The position numbers were made by a program, and so were the translations under genes. The notes beneath the pieces are model-generated. The model saw only the letters and a program-made list of their open reading frames with translations. It was not told where the DNA came from and did no database searches. DNA of 64,000 nt, taken from an uncultured Rikenellaceae bacterium (GTDB lineage Bacteria; Bacteroidota; Bacteroidia; Bacteroidales; Rikenellaceae). The stretch is from NCBI GenBank assembly GCA_944326945.1, contig CALVFY010000003.1, forward strand, positions 56,726 through 120,725. Reading direction: 5' to 3'. Shown in pieces: positions 9,663 through 19,039 of this stretch (positions are counted from its first letter, which is position 1; each line of letters begins with the position of its first letter).

Positions 9663-9670
9663 TATTTTTG
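9663..9670 (+). promoter_or_regulatory. -7 box of the SpoU methyltransferase gene
   Basis: TATTTTTG fits TAnnTTTG and lies 52 bases before the ATG at 9723. It falls inside the longer open frame that begins with GTG at 9651, which argues against that upstream start. The -33 element is unclear. Confidence 0.5.
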
Positions 9671-9722
9671 CGGAGGCAAAATTGCCTTTGCCGAGGAACC
9701 GAACGGAAAAAGATCGAGAGCT

Positions 9723-10475
9723 ATGATGACGAAAGCGGAGATCGCGATGATTCGTTCTTTGAACGATAAACGGTCACGGACCGAATGGGGATTATTCGTG
9801 GCTGAAGGGGAGAAATTGGTTTCGGAATTGCCCGGATCGGGTTTGCACGTGCGACGACTTTTCTTGCGGGAGGATACTGTGTTGGAGAATCTGGCTGCTT
9901 TCGGGGTCGGGGCGGAACGGGTGACGGCCCGCGAAATGGAGCGGATCAGTCATCTGAAGAGTCCGCAGGGGGCGTTGGCGTTGGTGGAGATTCCTCCGCG
10001 ACAATTGCCGTCTGATCCGGGCAGGAAATTGGCTTTGGCTCTGGATGGGATACAGGATCCGGGTAATCTGGGGACGATTTTGCGGTTGGCCGACTGGTTC
10101 GGTATCCGCGAGGTGTTTTGTTCTCCACAGACGGCCGATTGCTTCAACCCGAAGGTGGTGCAGGCCACAATGGGGGCTATTTTGCGAGTGGGTGTGCATT
10201 ATTGCGATCTGCCCCGGCTGTTGACTCAATGCGATGTTCCGGTTTATGGTACATTTCTCGACGGAGAGAATATCTATCGGGCCGATTTGGGAGTGTCTCC
10301 GGCAGGGATCATCGTGATGGGTAATGAGGGCAACGGTATCACATCCGAGGTGGCGGCAACCGTGACGCGTCGGCTCTATATTCCGCCTTATCCTGCGGGA
10401 CGTCCCTCGAGTGAATCGCTCAATGTGGCGGTTGCTACGGCTGTTGTCTGCTCCGAGTTTCGAAGAAGAATATAA
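9723..10475 (+). CDS. TrmH/SpoU-family RNA 2'-O-ribose methyltransferase
   Basis: 250 residues from the ATG at 9723 (ATG ATG ACG). A GTG 72 bases upstream is in frame, but it precedes the likely promoter and adds residues atypical of the family. An N-terminal substrate-binding domain (L30e-like) is followed by the SPOUT knot with its three motifs: LDGIQDPGNLGTILR, GNEGNGI and SSESLNVAVATAV. Such enzymes transfer methyl from SAM to a ribose 2'-OH of rRNA or tRNA (RlmB, TrmH, TsnR). Which nucleotide is modified cannot be told. It is divergent from carA and converges with the response regulator gene. Confidence 0.9.
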   Translation: MMTKAEIAMIRSLNDKRSRTEWGLFVAEGEKLVSELPGSGLHVRRLFLREDTVLENLAAFGVGAERVTAREMERISHLKSPQGALALVEIPPRQLPSDPGRKLALALDGIQDPGNLGTILRLADWFGIREVFCSPQTADCFNPKVVQATMGAILRVGVHYCDLPRLLTQCDVPVYGTFLDGENIYRADLGVSPAGIIVMGNEGNGITSEVAATVTRRLYIPPYPAGRPSSESLNVAVATAVVCSEFRRRI

Positions 10476-10495
10476 TTATTAAGTGCGGCGGGGGA

Positions 10496-11224
10496 TTAGC
10501 GATTGAGCCAGCGGCGGAATTCCTGAACTCGGTCGGCACTCACGATCGATTCGCTCTCGTCGGCGGGTGGGGGCGAGAGGGTGATTTTGATCCGATTATT
10601 GGAGTAGCGGACCATCTCTCCGATGGCATCGAAATTGACGATGAATTTGCGGTTGATCTGAAAAAATTGAGCCGGAGAGAGACGACTCGACAGGGCGGAT
10701 AATGTCTGGTCTACGATATAATCGTTGCCGTCGAGGGTTCTCAGATGGACATATTTCCCGTCAGCCATGAAGTAGGCAATCTCGCTCACGGAAACCGAAC
10801 GGATCTTGGACCCTATGCTGACCATGAAGCGTTCCTGATAGGAGGGCGGTTCCGGAGAGGGAACGGATAAAGGGGCTAACAGTCCCAGTTTGTCTACGGC
10901 ACGCTGAAGATCGTCGCGGCTGAAGGGTTTGAGCAGATAGTCGATTCCCTTGTGACGGAATGCTTTCAGGGCATAGTCGTCGTAAGCTGTGATGAAGATC
11001 ACGGGGACGTTGATATCGATCATGTCGAACAGATCGAAACTGTTGCCGTCGCCCAAGTGGACATCCATGAAGATCAGATCGTGAGGGGTGTTCCGAATCA
11101 CATCGGCAGCTTCGTCCACACTGCGAGCTACGGCTGCTATTTCGATACGAGGAGTGATCTCCGTCAGAGTATGGCGCAGTTCGATGATTGAGAGTCGTTC
11201 GTCTTCGACGATGATAGCCTTCAT
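10496..11224 (-). CDS. LytTR-family response regulator
   Basis: 242 residues. The receiver domain has the acidic pair E7/D8, phospho-acceptor D54 (IFMDVHLGDG), T79 and K99 (YLLKPF). A LytTR DNA-binding domain follows from about residue 130 (FMVSIGSKIRSV, FFQINRKFIVN). It should act as a transcription factor phosphorylated by a LytS-type kinase. The only such kinase in the window is at 19040-20572, on the same strand, with a protease and SusCD between them. A terminator at 11306-11345 separates it from susD, so it probably has its own promoter; only a weak TACCTTG-like -7 is seen before it. Confidence 0.95.
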   Translation of the reverse strand: MKAIIVEDERLSIIELRHTLTEITPRIEIAAVARSVDEAADVIRNTPHDLIFMDVHLGDGNSFDLFDMIDINVPVIFITAYDDYALKAFRHKGIDYLLKPFSRDDLQRAVDKLGLLAPLSVPSPEPPSYQERFMVSIGSKIRSVSVSEIAYFMADGKYVHLRTLDGNDYIVDQTLSALSSRLSPAQFFQINRKFIVNFDAIGEMVRYSNNRIKITLSPPPADESESIVSADRVQEFRRWLNR

Positions 11225-11305
11225 GGGAATGTTCCGTTAATACTCCGCAAGGTAAGAAAAAAATCGTTTGTACGTTCGATATCCTCATGGAAACTGGTGG
11301 CTGTA

Positions 11306-11345
11306 AAAAGGAGAGGGGATCGACAGCTCGGTCCCCTCTCCTTTT
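11306..11345 (-). terminator. Terminator after susD
   Basis: 14-bp perfect arms (11306-11319 and 11332-11345) around a 12-base loop. On the minus strand the stem is followed by five U. It ends the susCD transcript before the response-regulator gene. Confidence 0.85.
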
Positions 11346-11362
11346 GAAGTGGAAATATTCGA

Positions 11363-12763
11363 TTAATTGTTTAATTCGGGATTGTTTTCGATAGCCGATT
11401 GCGGGTAGGGCAGCGTATAACGCGAATCATTGGCCTGTAACGTATAGGTTTGGCCGTCGTAGGTCTTTACGATTTGCGGACGGGTGGTGCGGCGCAGATC
11501 GAGCCAGCGGTGACCTTCCAACAGGAATTCGCGGGCTCGTTCGTCGGCGATCTCAGCCAGCAGACCTGTCTGGTCGAGTGCTGCCACGGCGGTGGCTTTG
11601 GCTTCGGCACCTTCCGGGGTGAATCGTTTGGCCTGCAAGGAGGTCAGATAGCCTTTGGCCTCGTCGAGTTTCCCGTCAAGATGGGCGGCTGCTTCGGCTG
11701 CGATCAGATACACTTCCGAAGAACGGATCGACGTACGGGCACTCGTGCTGCGACTGACTTTGTAGACGGTTTCCCATGTCTCCATATTGACCGTCTCGGA
11801 GATGAATAGCCAGCGACGGTCGTTGTCCCGGTCGAATTTGCTGAGAATCCCGTCGGAGAGACAGGTTCCATAGATGATGTCTCCGCCGAATCCGCCGAAA
11901 GGCCTGTCGAGTGCCAGAATGTTTTCGGGAGAGGTGGGCAGCCACGGCAGGCGTTCGTCGTCCGGATCGCCGAGATTTTCGGAAGGGTTTGTCTCATTCA
12001 TGTCCTGCAAGGTACAGGAGGCCAATAGAGAGGTGGCCTTGTCGTAGGCCTCCTGCCATTGTCCCATGTAGAGCCGTACGCGGGCTTCGAAAGCGGTGAG
12101 CACTTTTTTCGAAAAACGGTAGGAGTAATCGGTGGAGGGTTGCACGTCGACTTGCATATGATCCGAGGCCGTTTTCAGATCGTCCAGAATCTGCTGGTAG
12201 ACGGCGGCCACAGAAGAGGGTCTGTAACTCTGCTCTATGTCGTTGTACAGGGCAAGAGGTACTCCGCGGTCGGTATTGGCGGTGGTCGGGTCATACCATT
12301 TCCCGTAGAGATTGATCAGTTCGAAATGGCAGTAAGCCCGCAGGGCATAGGCCTCGCCCAACAACTGATCTTTGCTTTCGAGATTCGTGTCCTGCGAGGC
12401 GCTTCCGATTCCCTCGATCACGGCATTGGCCAGGAAAATGGTCCGGTAATAGTAGAGCCAGGGGTATTCCTGCATATTGCCGGAAGTGTATTCCCAGCGG
12501 AAATTGTAGCTGGCAGCTTCTCCGTCGCTTGCGACTAAAAAACCGGAAGCGGAACTGTGGTCCAGTGATCCCACTTCGTCCGACAGCAAACAGGTGTAGG
12601 AGTGGGAACTGGTGGCGGGATAGGCCGTACCGTATGCTTCGGTCAACAGAGCCCGGTATTCGCTTACCGAACCGGGGATGACCTGGCCCACGGGAGTGAT
12701 ATCCAGATAATTGCAGGAGCTCAATGTGAGTGCCGACAAGAATATGTATGCTAATTTTTTCAT
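11363..12763 (-). CDS. SusD/RagB-family outer-membrane lipoprotein
   Basis: 466 residues from the ATG at 12763. A start 72 bases further up is open but runs back into susC and lacks a signal peptide. The lipoprotein signal ends TLSSC (C17), followed by NYLDITPVGQV, the usual SusD opening. The TPR-rich fold and the C-terminal region REFLLEGHRWLDLRRT, which is common to the family, are present. SusD caps the SusC barrel on the cell surface and helps capture substrate. It follows susC by 19 bases and is clearly co-transcribed. The substrate is unknown; the neighbouring protease points to peptides rather than glycans. Confidence 0.95.
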   Translation of the reverse strand: MKKLAYIFLSALTLSSCNYLDITPVGQVIPGSVSEYRALLTEAYGTAYPATSSHSYTCLLSDEVGSLDHSSASGFLVASDGEAASYNFRWEYTSGNMQEYPWLYYYRTIFLANAVIEGIGSASQDTNLESKDQLLGEAYALRAYCHFELINLYGKWYDPTTANTDRGVPLALYNDIEQSYRPSSVAAVYQQILDDLKTASDHMQVDVQPSTDYSYRFSKKVLTAFEARVRLYMGQWQEAYDKATSLLASCTLQDMNETNPSENLGDPDDERLPWLPTSPENILALDRPFGGFGGDIIYGTCLSDGILSKFDRDNDRRWLFISETVNMETWETVYKVSRSTSARTSIRSSEVYLIAAEAAAHLDGKLDEAKGYLTSLQAKRFTPEGAEAKATAVAALDQTGLLAEIADERAREFLLEGHRWLDLRRTTRPQIVKTYDGQTYTLQANDSRYTLPYPQSAIENNPELNN

Positions 12764-12782
12764 GATTTTCTCTGTTTGCGTA

Positions 12783-15700
12783 TTAGAACGAAATGTTGAT
12801 GCCGAACGAGTAGATACGCGGAATCGGTTGAGCATAGATGTTTCCGTAGGTTTCCGGATCGAAATATCCCGAGTAGTTGGAGGCTATGACGAACGGATTA
12901 CGGGCTTCGAAGCTGAAGCGTACCGAGGCAAGGTGCATTTTTTTCGATACGTTTTCGGGCAGTGTATATCCCAGTCGGATACTGTTGACCCGCAGGTAAC
13001 TGATCTCCCGGGTCCAGATGTCGAGGTTGTCGAAGAAGGAGATGGGATAGTTATCCAGAATATAGTACATTGCCCGGTAGGCGTCGTAATTTTCCCAGGT
13101 GCCCCAGCTGTTTCCGTCGGCCATCTGAGACCCGGTCAATGCCGGATAGATTCCCGAGGGATTCGACGTCGACCATATCTGACTCACCTTCCGGGGATAG
13201 TTCTCGCCGGGATTGGTCTGGGTCGGATTATAGAATGGGGTCTCGGTCACCAGTTGTTTGATGACGAAGTTGCAGGAGATGGAGAGGTCGAAATTCTTGT
13301 AGTAGAATTTATTGTTGAAACCGCCCGTGATTTTGGGGTTTCGGTCGCCCAGGTAGGTCAGGGCCTCGATCACATCGGCTTGTGTATTGTTCATCACAAC
13401 GTCATAGTAGGTCTCGTCCCAAAGAGGATCGTAGGTGGTGTTGACCTTGAAACCGACAAACTCCTGCAGACTCACTTTTTGTCCGTTTTTCCAGAACATC
13501 GGGATTCCGTTTTCGTCCAGACCGGCGGTCTTGAAACCGAAAATGGCACTCGACGAGTGGCCTCGCAAGGAGGGGGTCCAGCTTTGGTTATCGTAGAATA
13601 CCTTTTCCACCTTGTCCGTGTTGTGGGCCAGATTCAGCTGGGTTTCCCAGCGGAAATTCTTGTTGGTGATGTTGATGCTGTTGAGCGAGAACTCCACTCC
13701 CCGGCTCGATATCTCTCCGAAGTTGCTGGAGGTGGTGGTGAAACCCGTTTCGAGCGGAATGGCCCGGGTAGTAATCAGGTCCTTGCTTCGGCGACCGTAT
13801 ATTTCGAAAGTCATGTTGAGCCGGTTATCCAGCACACCCAAATCGAGGGCCGTGTTCCAGGAATAGGTCGTTTCCCAGCGCAGGTATTGGTTGGGGGGCG
13901 CCGAGACACTGATACGGTCTTCGGTGGTGCCGAGTATCGAACTTGTGTTCCAGGTTCCGATGATATAAGGCGAAGTGGTCCGGTCGATATTGCCTTGTGC
14001 GCCATAAGAGGCTCTCAGACGCAAATTGTCGAGCCATTCCACACCGCGCATGAATGATTCCCGGTGGATATTCCATGCTCCGGATACCGACCACATCGGA
14101 TTGAATTTGTATTTGGGATCGACGCCGAAAAGGTTCGTCCCGTCGTAACGCATGCTGCCGAAGAAGGTGTAACGGTTGTCGTAGGTGTATGATCCGGTCA
14201 CGAAGTAGGAGAGATAACGGTTTTCGTAGAATGTCTTCTGATAGGGGCGGAACAGGGAGTTTTCGGCTTTGTCTTTCCCGGCATCCGTGTTGGGGAATAC
14301 GATCGGTGTAGTGACCAGGGTACGGGAATCGTAGCCGAAACCTTTGGTATGTACCGTAGTGCTTTTGGTTCCGCGCATTTCGAGACCGGCCATCAGGTCG
14401 ATTTCATGTTTTCGGGCAAAGGATTTCGAATATTCGGCCTGGAGTTTCCAGTTGTACTGACTCAGGTCGTTGTCCCAGTTCTGGATTACGCCGCCGTCGG
14501 GCAGATAAACCACCCTGTCGATCATGGAGTTTTGTGCGTATTTGCGGACGTAATACGAGTTTTTATCGGCACTTTTCTCTGTGCCGGAATCTTCTATTTG
14601 CAGACCCAACTGCGTGTAGAGTTTCAGCCCTTCGATCGGTTTGTATTCCAGATCGAACACCGATTTGAACGATTTGGTCTTCATCTCATAGTGGGTGTTG
14701 GTCATTTCTTCCAGATAGTTGAAATTCAGTGCATTGTCGCCATCCACATTTCCCTGCTCCAGGGTCATGTCCGGGTCATAGAGATAGGTGCCGTCTGCAT
14801 TGTAGATGTTCAGATAGGGATTCACTTTCCGGGTGTAGCGGGCCGGATTGGTGAAGGCATCGTTGGTGTCACTCAAATAAGAGGTATTGGTATTCTGTCC
14901 ATAGAAGAGCGAGGCGCCGAAACGCAGATTCTTCAACAGATCGTAATCGGTTTTCATGGTCAGGTTGAACCGCTCGAAACCGGTTCCCCGTGTGGTACCC
15001 TGTTCGTTGTAGTAACCGGTGGAAAAATAGTAGGTGGTCTTTTTCCCTCCGCCCGAAAGGTTGAGGCTGTACTGTTGATTGACGGCCGGACGATAGATCT
15101 CGCTTCCCCAGTCGGCTCCGTTGGCTCGCAAGGCATTGATCGCAGCCTGAGTTTCGGGTTGCAATGCGTCGAATCCTCCCGAAATCAGAACTGCCCGTTC
15201 ACCTTTCGTGGCGTCGAGAATCCGTGCCACTCCACCGTACATGGTCCGGTAATTGAGTCGTCCGTTGGCAGCCAGTTGGAGCTCGAAATCCACCTTTTCC
15301 GAGGCGTTCATCAACTCCAGTTTATCGAGATTCGGTTTGGTGGAGACGAATACGGCCGCCGATGCATTGACTCTCAGAGGTTGTTCCTTTTCGCCGCGTT
15401 TGGTGGTGATGATGATCACTCCATTAGCGGCCCGGGCACCGTAGATGGCGGTGGCCGCGGCATCTTTCAACACGGTGATGTCCTTGATGTCGTCCGGATT
15501 CAATCCCGCGATAGACATGTTATACAGGTTGTCGATGTTCTCCTTTGAGCTCCAGTCACTGGGGATTTCGTTTCCTTCGAGTGGCATGCCGTCCAGCACC
15601 CACAGCGGGGCCGTGGTACCGTTCAGGGTGACTGTACTGCGGATTTTTACCGAGCTGCCTGCTCCGGGAGCACCCGTGGTGGGCGTGGAGAATACACCGG

Positions 15701-16163
15701 CCAACTGACCTTCCAGCAGTTGATCTACACTGGCCACACCGATCTGTTTTATCTGACTCATATCCACTGTGGCGATGGAGGAGGTGAGTTTACGTTTTTC
15801 GATCTTCTGGTAGCCGGTCACGACGACAGCGTCGATATTGGTCTCTTCCGGAGTCAGCCGTACGACAATCTCTTTTTGATCCACGATATTCACCTTCAGA
15901 CTTTCATAGCCGATGAAACTGACCATGACAAACTGGACACTTTCAGGAAGGGTGAATTTGAATCGGCCGTCGGTACCCGAGATCGTGCCTTGGGGATTAT
16001 AGTCGCGGGCCTGGGTTTCACTCGGAGCAATGAACACCGTGGCTCCTACCAACGGCGAACCGTCCGTTCGATCGAGAATCTGTCCTGTCAGTTCCCTGGT
16101 TTTTGTCTGGCCGAGTACCAGAAACGGGCAGAGCAGAATCAGCATGGTTAATATTCTTCTCAT
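12783..16163 (-). CDS. SusC/RagA-family TonB-dependent outer-membrane transporter
   Basis: 1126 residues. A signal peptide (MRRILTMLILLCPFLVLGQ) is followed by a carboxypeptidase-like regulatory domain (GQILDRTDGSPLVGATVF). The plug carries the family signature VLKDAAATAIYGARAANGVI near residue 230, and a beta-barrel ends in F (GINISF). It imports large solutes through the outer membrane using TonB energy. The ATG has no TAnnTTTG box within 170 bases upstream. It is either read through from the protease gene or driven by an activator-dependent promoter; a tandem repeat at 16209-16238 is a candidate control site. Confidence 0.96.
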   Translation of the reverse strand: MRRILTMLILLCPFLVLGQTKTRELTGQILDRTDGSPLVGATVFIAPSETQARDYNPQGTISGTDGRFKFTLPESVQFVMVSFIGYESLKVNIVDQKEIVVRLTPEETNIDAVVVTGYQKIEKRKLTSSIATVDMSQIKQIGVASVDQLLEGQLAGVFSTPTTGAPGAGSSVKIRSTVTLNGTTAPLWVLDGMPLEGNEIPSDWSSKENIDNLYNMSIAGLNPDDIKDITVLKDAAATAIYGARAANGVIIITTKRGEKEQPLRVNASAAVFVSTKPNLDKLELMNASEKVDFELQLAANGRLNYRTMYGGVARILDATKGERAVLISGGFDALQPETQAAINALRANGADWGSEIYRPAVNQQYSLNLSGGGKKTTYYFSTGYYNEQGTTRGTGFERFNLTMKTDYDLLKNLRFGASLFYGQNTNTSYLSDTNDAFTNPARYTRKVNPYLNIYNADGTYLYDPDMTLEQGNVDGDNALNFNYLEEMTNTHYEMKTKSFKSVFDLEYKPIEGLKLYTQLGLQIEDSGTEKSADKNSYYVRKYAQNSMIDRVVYLPDGGVIQNWDNDLSQYNWKLQAEYSKSFARKHEIDLMAGLEMRGTKSTTVHTKGFGYDSRTLVTTPIVFPNTDAGKDKAENSLFRPYQKTFYENRYLSYFVTGSYTYDNRYTFFGSMRYDGTNLFGVDPKYKFNPMWSVSGAWNIHRESFMRGVEWLDNLRLRASYGAQGNIDRTTSPYIIGTWNTSSILGTTEDRISVSAPPNQYLRWETTYSWNTALDLGVLDNRLNMTFEIYGRRSKDLITTRAIPLETGFTTTSSNFGEISSRGVEFSLNSINITNKNFRWETQLNLAHNTDKVEKVFYDNQSWTPSLRGHSSSAIFGFKTAGLDENGIPMFWKNGQKVSLQEFVGFKVNTTYDPLWDETYYDVVMNNTQADVIEALTYLGDRNPKITGGFNNKFYYKNFDLSISCNFVIKQLVTETPFYNPTQTNPGENYPRKVSQIWSTSNPSGIYPALTGSQMADGNSWGTWENYDAYRAMYYILDNYPISFFDNLDIWTREISYLRVNSIRLGYTLPENVSKKMHLASVRFSFEARNPFVIASNYSGYFDPETYGNIYAQPIPRIYSFGINISF

Positions 16164-16208
16164 TGTCGTTCTAATTAATTAGTGAAATGGTTTCTTGTTG
16201 ATTTATTG

Positions 16209-16238
16209 TTATTTTGGTTTGTTATATTTTGGTTTGTT
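16209..16238. repeat. Tandem 15-bp direct repeat upstream of susC
   Basis: Two adjacent copies of a 15-base unit, TTATTTTGGTTTGTT (16209-16223) and ATATTTTGGTTTGTT (16224-16238), identical at 14 of 15 positions. They lie 46-75 bases before the susC start, where a regulator site would be expected. Function is inferred only from position. Confidence 0.5.
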
Positions 16239-16281
16239 GGTGAAAATTCGGAATTGCTTCCGATTTGTAATTCGCCGAATG

Positions 16282-16330
16282 TGCCCTTTTGGGGCAGCGA
16301 AGCCGTCGTTTGGGGGAGGACGACGGCTTC
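16282..16330 (-). other. Tandem hairpins between protease gene and susC
   Basis: An 11-bp stem GAAGCCGTCGT/ACGACGGCTTC (16299-16309 with 16320-16330) sits just after the protease stop codon. A smaller hairpin TGCCC/GGGCA-like follows at about 16282-16296. Neither is followed by a U run on the minus strand, so they may protect or divide a read-through mRNA rather than terminate it. Confidence 0.5.
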
Positions 16331-16334
16331 GGGT

Positions 16335-18953
16335 TTATAACATTCTAAGTGCTTCTTTTAGTCTTAGTTCCAGATCCTTGTAGTGGTTTCGGGTGGCTTG
16401 GTCGCCGCTTCCGAGCCGATTGCGGACCAGATTGAGTATCGTTCGCATTTCGCCCCGTTTGGCGGAAGTGGTCTCCGTGGTACGGAGCATGGCGTCGTAG
16501 TATCGCGAAGAATGTAGTCCGGTTTCGTCTGCCGTCTGTCGGGCGAGGTCTTCGGGCCGGGGTGTTTTCTTGAGGTCGATCTCCGGAAATTCGTGCATCA
16601 GACCGCATATGCACTGATTCTCGGTCAGTGTGCTACCCATTTTTGTTGTCTTGACCATCGTGATGTTGGAACTGACGATCAAGGCATCCACATAGTTTTT
16701 CTGACTCATCCGTTCGTAGAGGGTTAGCGTCCCTGTCTTGCCGAATACGGTGCGGGTGATGTCCGAGAGCATTTGCTCGGGGGTGTAACTGTTGTTACGT
16801 CCGTGACGGGCCTCGACTTCCAGCATTCGCACGATCCTTTCGTCACGCAGCAGTTCGTAGTAGATGCCGTATTGGAGTTCCCGGGCGAAATTATAAGGTG
16901 CCTGTTCGATCAGACCCACCGGCGAATTCCGATAGGGATAACTCCTGTCCCATACCTTGGCACCGAACAACCAGTCTGGCAGCGTAAAGACCTCGTCGAT
17001 CAGATACCCTACACACTGACGCTGATAGTCGGCCGGTACGGGGATATAACGATCGGTGTCGTCGTCTTTGTCCACGTTGTTGAGGTAGAATCCGCCAACG
17101 TTGGTCATGACATGGTCGGCGTACATTCGCCATTGGAACACGGTAGCCATCAACAGTCGACCCGCTTCGAAATGCAATCCACCCTCTTCGGCGGTCCAGT
17201 CCGTGATATGGGGGACGATCCGTTTGAGGTTTTCTATGCCGTACCGGCTGGCCCGTACGGCGTCGTTGCCCAAATCCTCACTCTGGGAACGGGGGTCGAT
17301 TCCCTCTCGAGACTGCTCGCCATACCACCGTTCCGGATCGTTTTTCGCTTCGCGAATCCATGCGTTCAGCGTGGGGAGTTCTTCGTGAGGAGTGGCCGTA
17401 TCCAGCCAGCGGTAGGCCCAGCGAATGGCATGACGGTCATAGGCTCCGATACGGGGGGTCAGTTGGGTGACGCCGTCACCGGGTTGGGCCACGTAGTTGA
17501 ATCGGGCATAGTCCATGATCGAACTGGCCGTTCCGTGGGTGTCGGTGTAGTTTTTCGAGCGAAGCGAATCGACCGGCACGCAGTACGAGGCACCCATATT
17601 GTGCTTCATGCCCAGACTGTGCCCCAATTCGTGCGAGGAGACGAAACGTACGGCATTGCCCATCAATTCCGTGGGCAGGACATTGCCCCTTGCATCGGGA
17701 TCGACGGCTCCGGTCTGCACCCTGATCCACGAATGGAGCACGCTCATCACATTGTGCCACCAGATGATGTCGGCCTCGATGATTTCGCCGCTGCGGGGAT
17801 CCACTACCGAGGGACCCATGGCATTGGCCAGCTCCGAGGCGGCATAGGTGATGACCGAATAGCGTACGTCGTCGATGTCGAATTCCTTGTCCTTCTCGGG
17901 ATCGACCTCTTTGGCGATAATGGCATTCTTGAACCCGGCCGCTTCGAAAGCTTCCTGCCACTCGAAAACTCCTTTTTTGATATAGTCTACCCATACGGGG
18001 GGTGTGGCCGGGTCAATATAGAAGACGATCGGTTTGGCGGGTTCGACCAACTCGCCACGTTTGTATCGTTCAATGTCTTCGGAACGGGGCTCCAATCGCC
18101 AACGGGTCACCAGTTCACGCTCTTCGGCCTTCTGTTGACGGTCATTGTAATAGAGGTGTCCCACGGTGAAGAATCCCACTCGTTCGTCGGCGAAACGAGG
18201 CTTCATCGGCTCTTTATCCAACAAGACCAGATTGGTTGTGACATTGACCGAAAGAGGTATACTGCCACCTTCTTCGGTGTGGAGGGTGGTATAGAGAGCC
18301 TTGACCACGATATTGGCCGGGAAGGAGCGGATGGATTCGATCTTCGAGAGATCTTTGCGGGTGGAGCTGCGGAGAATCAGGTTGAAAAAGTCGTTGAAAC
18401 TCTTCTCGCTCCCGTCGAAAATCTTGTTGACCTTGATCACCACCGAGGTCGAGTCGGGTCCGTAGGCCTCGATCGGGAAATATTCGATGACCGATTCCCG
18501 GTAGTTGTCGCGTACGGAACGGGTGATCGAGTCACCTGCGGGCGAGGTGATTCGCGGATCGAACGTGAGTGCCCACACCTTTTTGTAGGTGGTATCCTTG
18601 CGGAAACGGATGATCTTGTTGGAGTACTCCATTCCTTTGTTCAGTCCGGCGTCGTTCAGTGCATAGGGGACGCCCGAGATTTTGTTTACCAGCAGAATGT
18701 CGCGTCCCATCAGCGAATCGGGAATCTCGAAATAGAAGTCGTTTCCCTTGCGGTGTACACTGAACATGCCCTGATCCGTAGAGGCACCTTCGAGCAGTTT
18801 GCCGTAGTCGTTTTTCTTGCTTTTTGCGGTGTCTGCGACGGCTGTGTTTTCCTGTTTCTTGGCGCGTCGGAAAAGTTGGGCTTCCGAGTTCAGTGTTCCA
18901 GCCAGAACCAGAGACAGTGTCGACAGTATGACGATAATAATTCTGTTGTTCAT
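16335..18953 (-). CDS. Secreted zinc-dependent metalloprotease (DUF5117/DUF5118 type)
   Basis: 872 residues. A signal peptide (MNNRIIIVILSTLSLVLAGTLNSEAQ) directs export. The catalytic site HELGHSLGMKH near residue 439 fits the metzincin pattern HExxHxxGxxH, and the Met-turn SSIMDYARF follows about 35 residues later. The flanking regions fit the DUF5118/DUF5117 (N-terminal) and DUF4953 (C-terminal) organisation of large Bacteroidota proteases, and the length is usual. It lies 86 bases after the sensor kinase and 171 before susC, all on one strand. It could cut extracellular or periplasmic protein for import by SusCD; this is inferred from context. Confidence 0.9.
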   Translation of the reverse strand: MNNRIIIVILSTLSLVLAGTLNSEAQLFRRAKKQENTAVADTAKSKKNDYGKLLEGASTDQGMFSVHRKGNDFYFEIPDSLMGRDILLVNKISGVPYALNDAGLNKGMEYSNKIIRFRKDTTYKKVWALTFDPRITSPAGDSITRSVRDNYRESVIEYFPIEAYGPDSTSVVIKVNKIFDGSEKSFNDFFNLILRSSTRKDLSKIESIRSFPANIVVKALYTTLHTEEGGSIPLSVNVTTNLVLLDKEPMKPRFADERVGFFTVGHLYYNDRQQKAEERELVTRWRLEPRSEDIERYKRGELVEPAKPIVFYIDPATPPVWVDYIKKGVFEWQEAFEAAGFKNAIIAKEVDPEKDKEFDIDDVRYSVITYAASELANAMGPSVVDPRSGEIIEADIIWWHNVMSVLHSWIRVQTGAVDPDARGNVLPTELMGNAVRFVSSHELGHSLGMKHNMGASYCVPVDSLRSKNYTDTHGTASSIMDYARFNYVAQPGDGVTQLTPRIGAYDRHAIRWAYRWLDTATPHEELPTLNAWIREAKNDPERWYGEQSREGIDPRSQSEDLGNDAVRASRYGIENLKRIVPHITDWTAEEGGLHFEAGRLLMATVFQWRMYADHVMTNVGGFYLNNVDKDDDTDRYIPVPADYQRQCVGYLIDEVFTLPDWLFGAKVWDRSYPYRNSPVGLIEQAPYNFARELQYGIYYELLRDERIVRMLEVEARHGRNNSYTPEQMLSDITRTVFGKTGTLTLYERMSQKNYVDALIVSSNITMVKTTKMGSTLTENQCICGLMHEFPEIDLKKTPRPEDLARQTADETGLHSSRYYDAMLRTTETTSAKRGEMRTILNLVRNRLGSGDQATRNHYKDLELRLKEALRML

Positions 18954-19039
18954 CTTTTTTGATTTTGAGCCTGTTTTCTCTCAAAATACAATGATAGCAG
19001 ATGGGGAGTTAAAGAGAAAAAGAAAAGGAGTGAATGCCC

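Noticed and set aside
9651..9722. GTG start upstream for the SpoU methyltransferase
   Set aside because: The -7 box lies inside this stretch, and the added residues are not typical of the family.
14349..15548. A 399-codon plus-strand frame inside susC
   Set aside because: Antisense to a well-defined TonB-dependent transporter; no domain is seen.
16773..18962. A 729-codon open frame on the plus strand across the protease gene
   Set aside because: Shadow of the metalloprotease; composition is Val/Gly/Asp-rich in the way antisense frames of this genome are, and no promoter precedes it.
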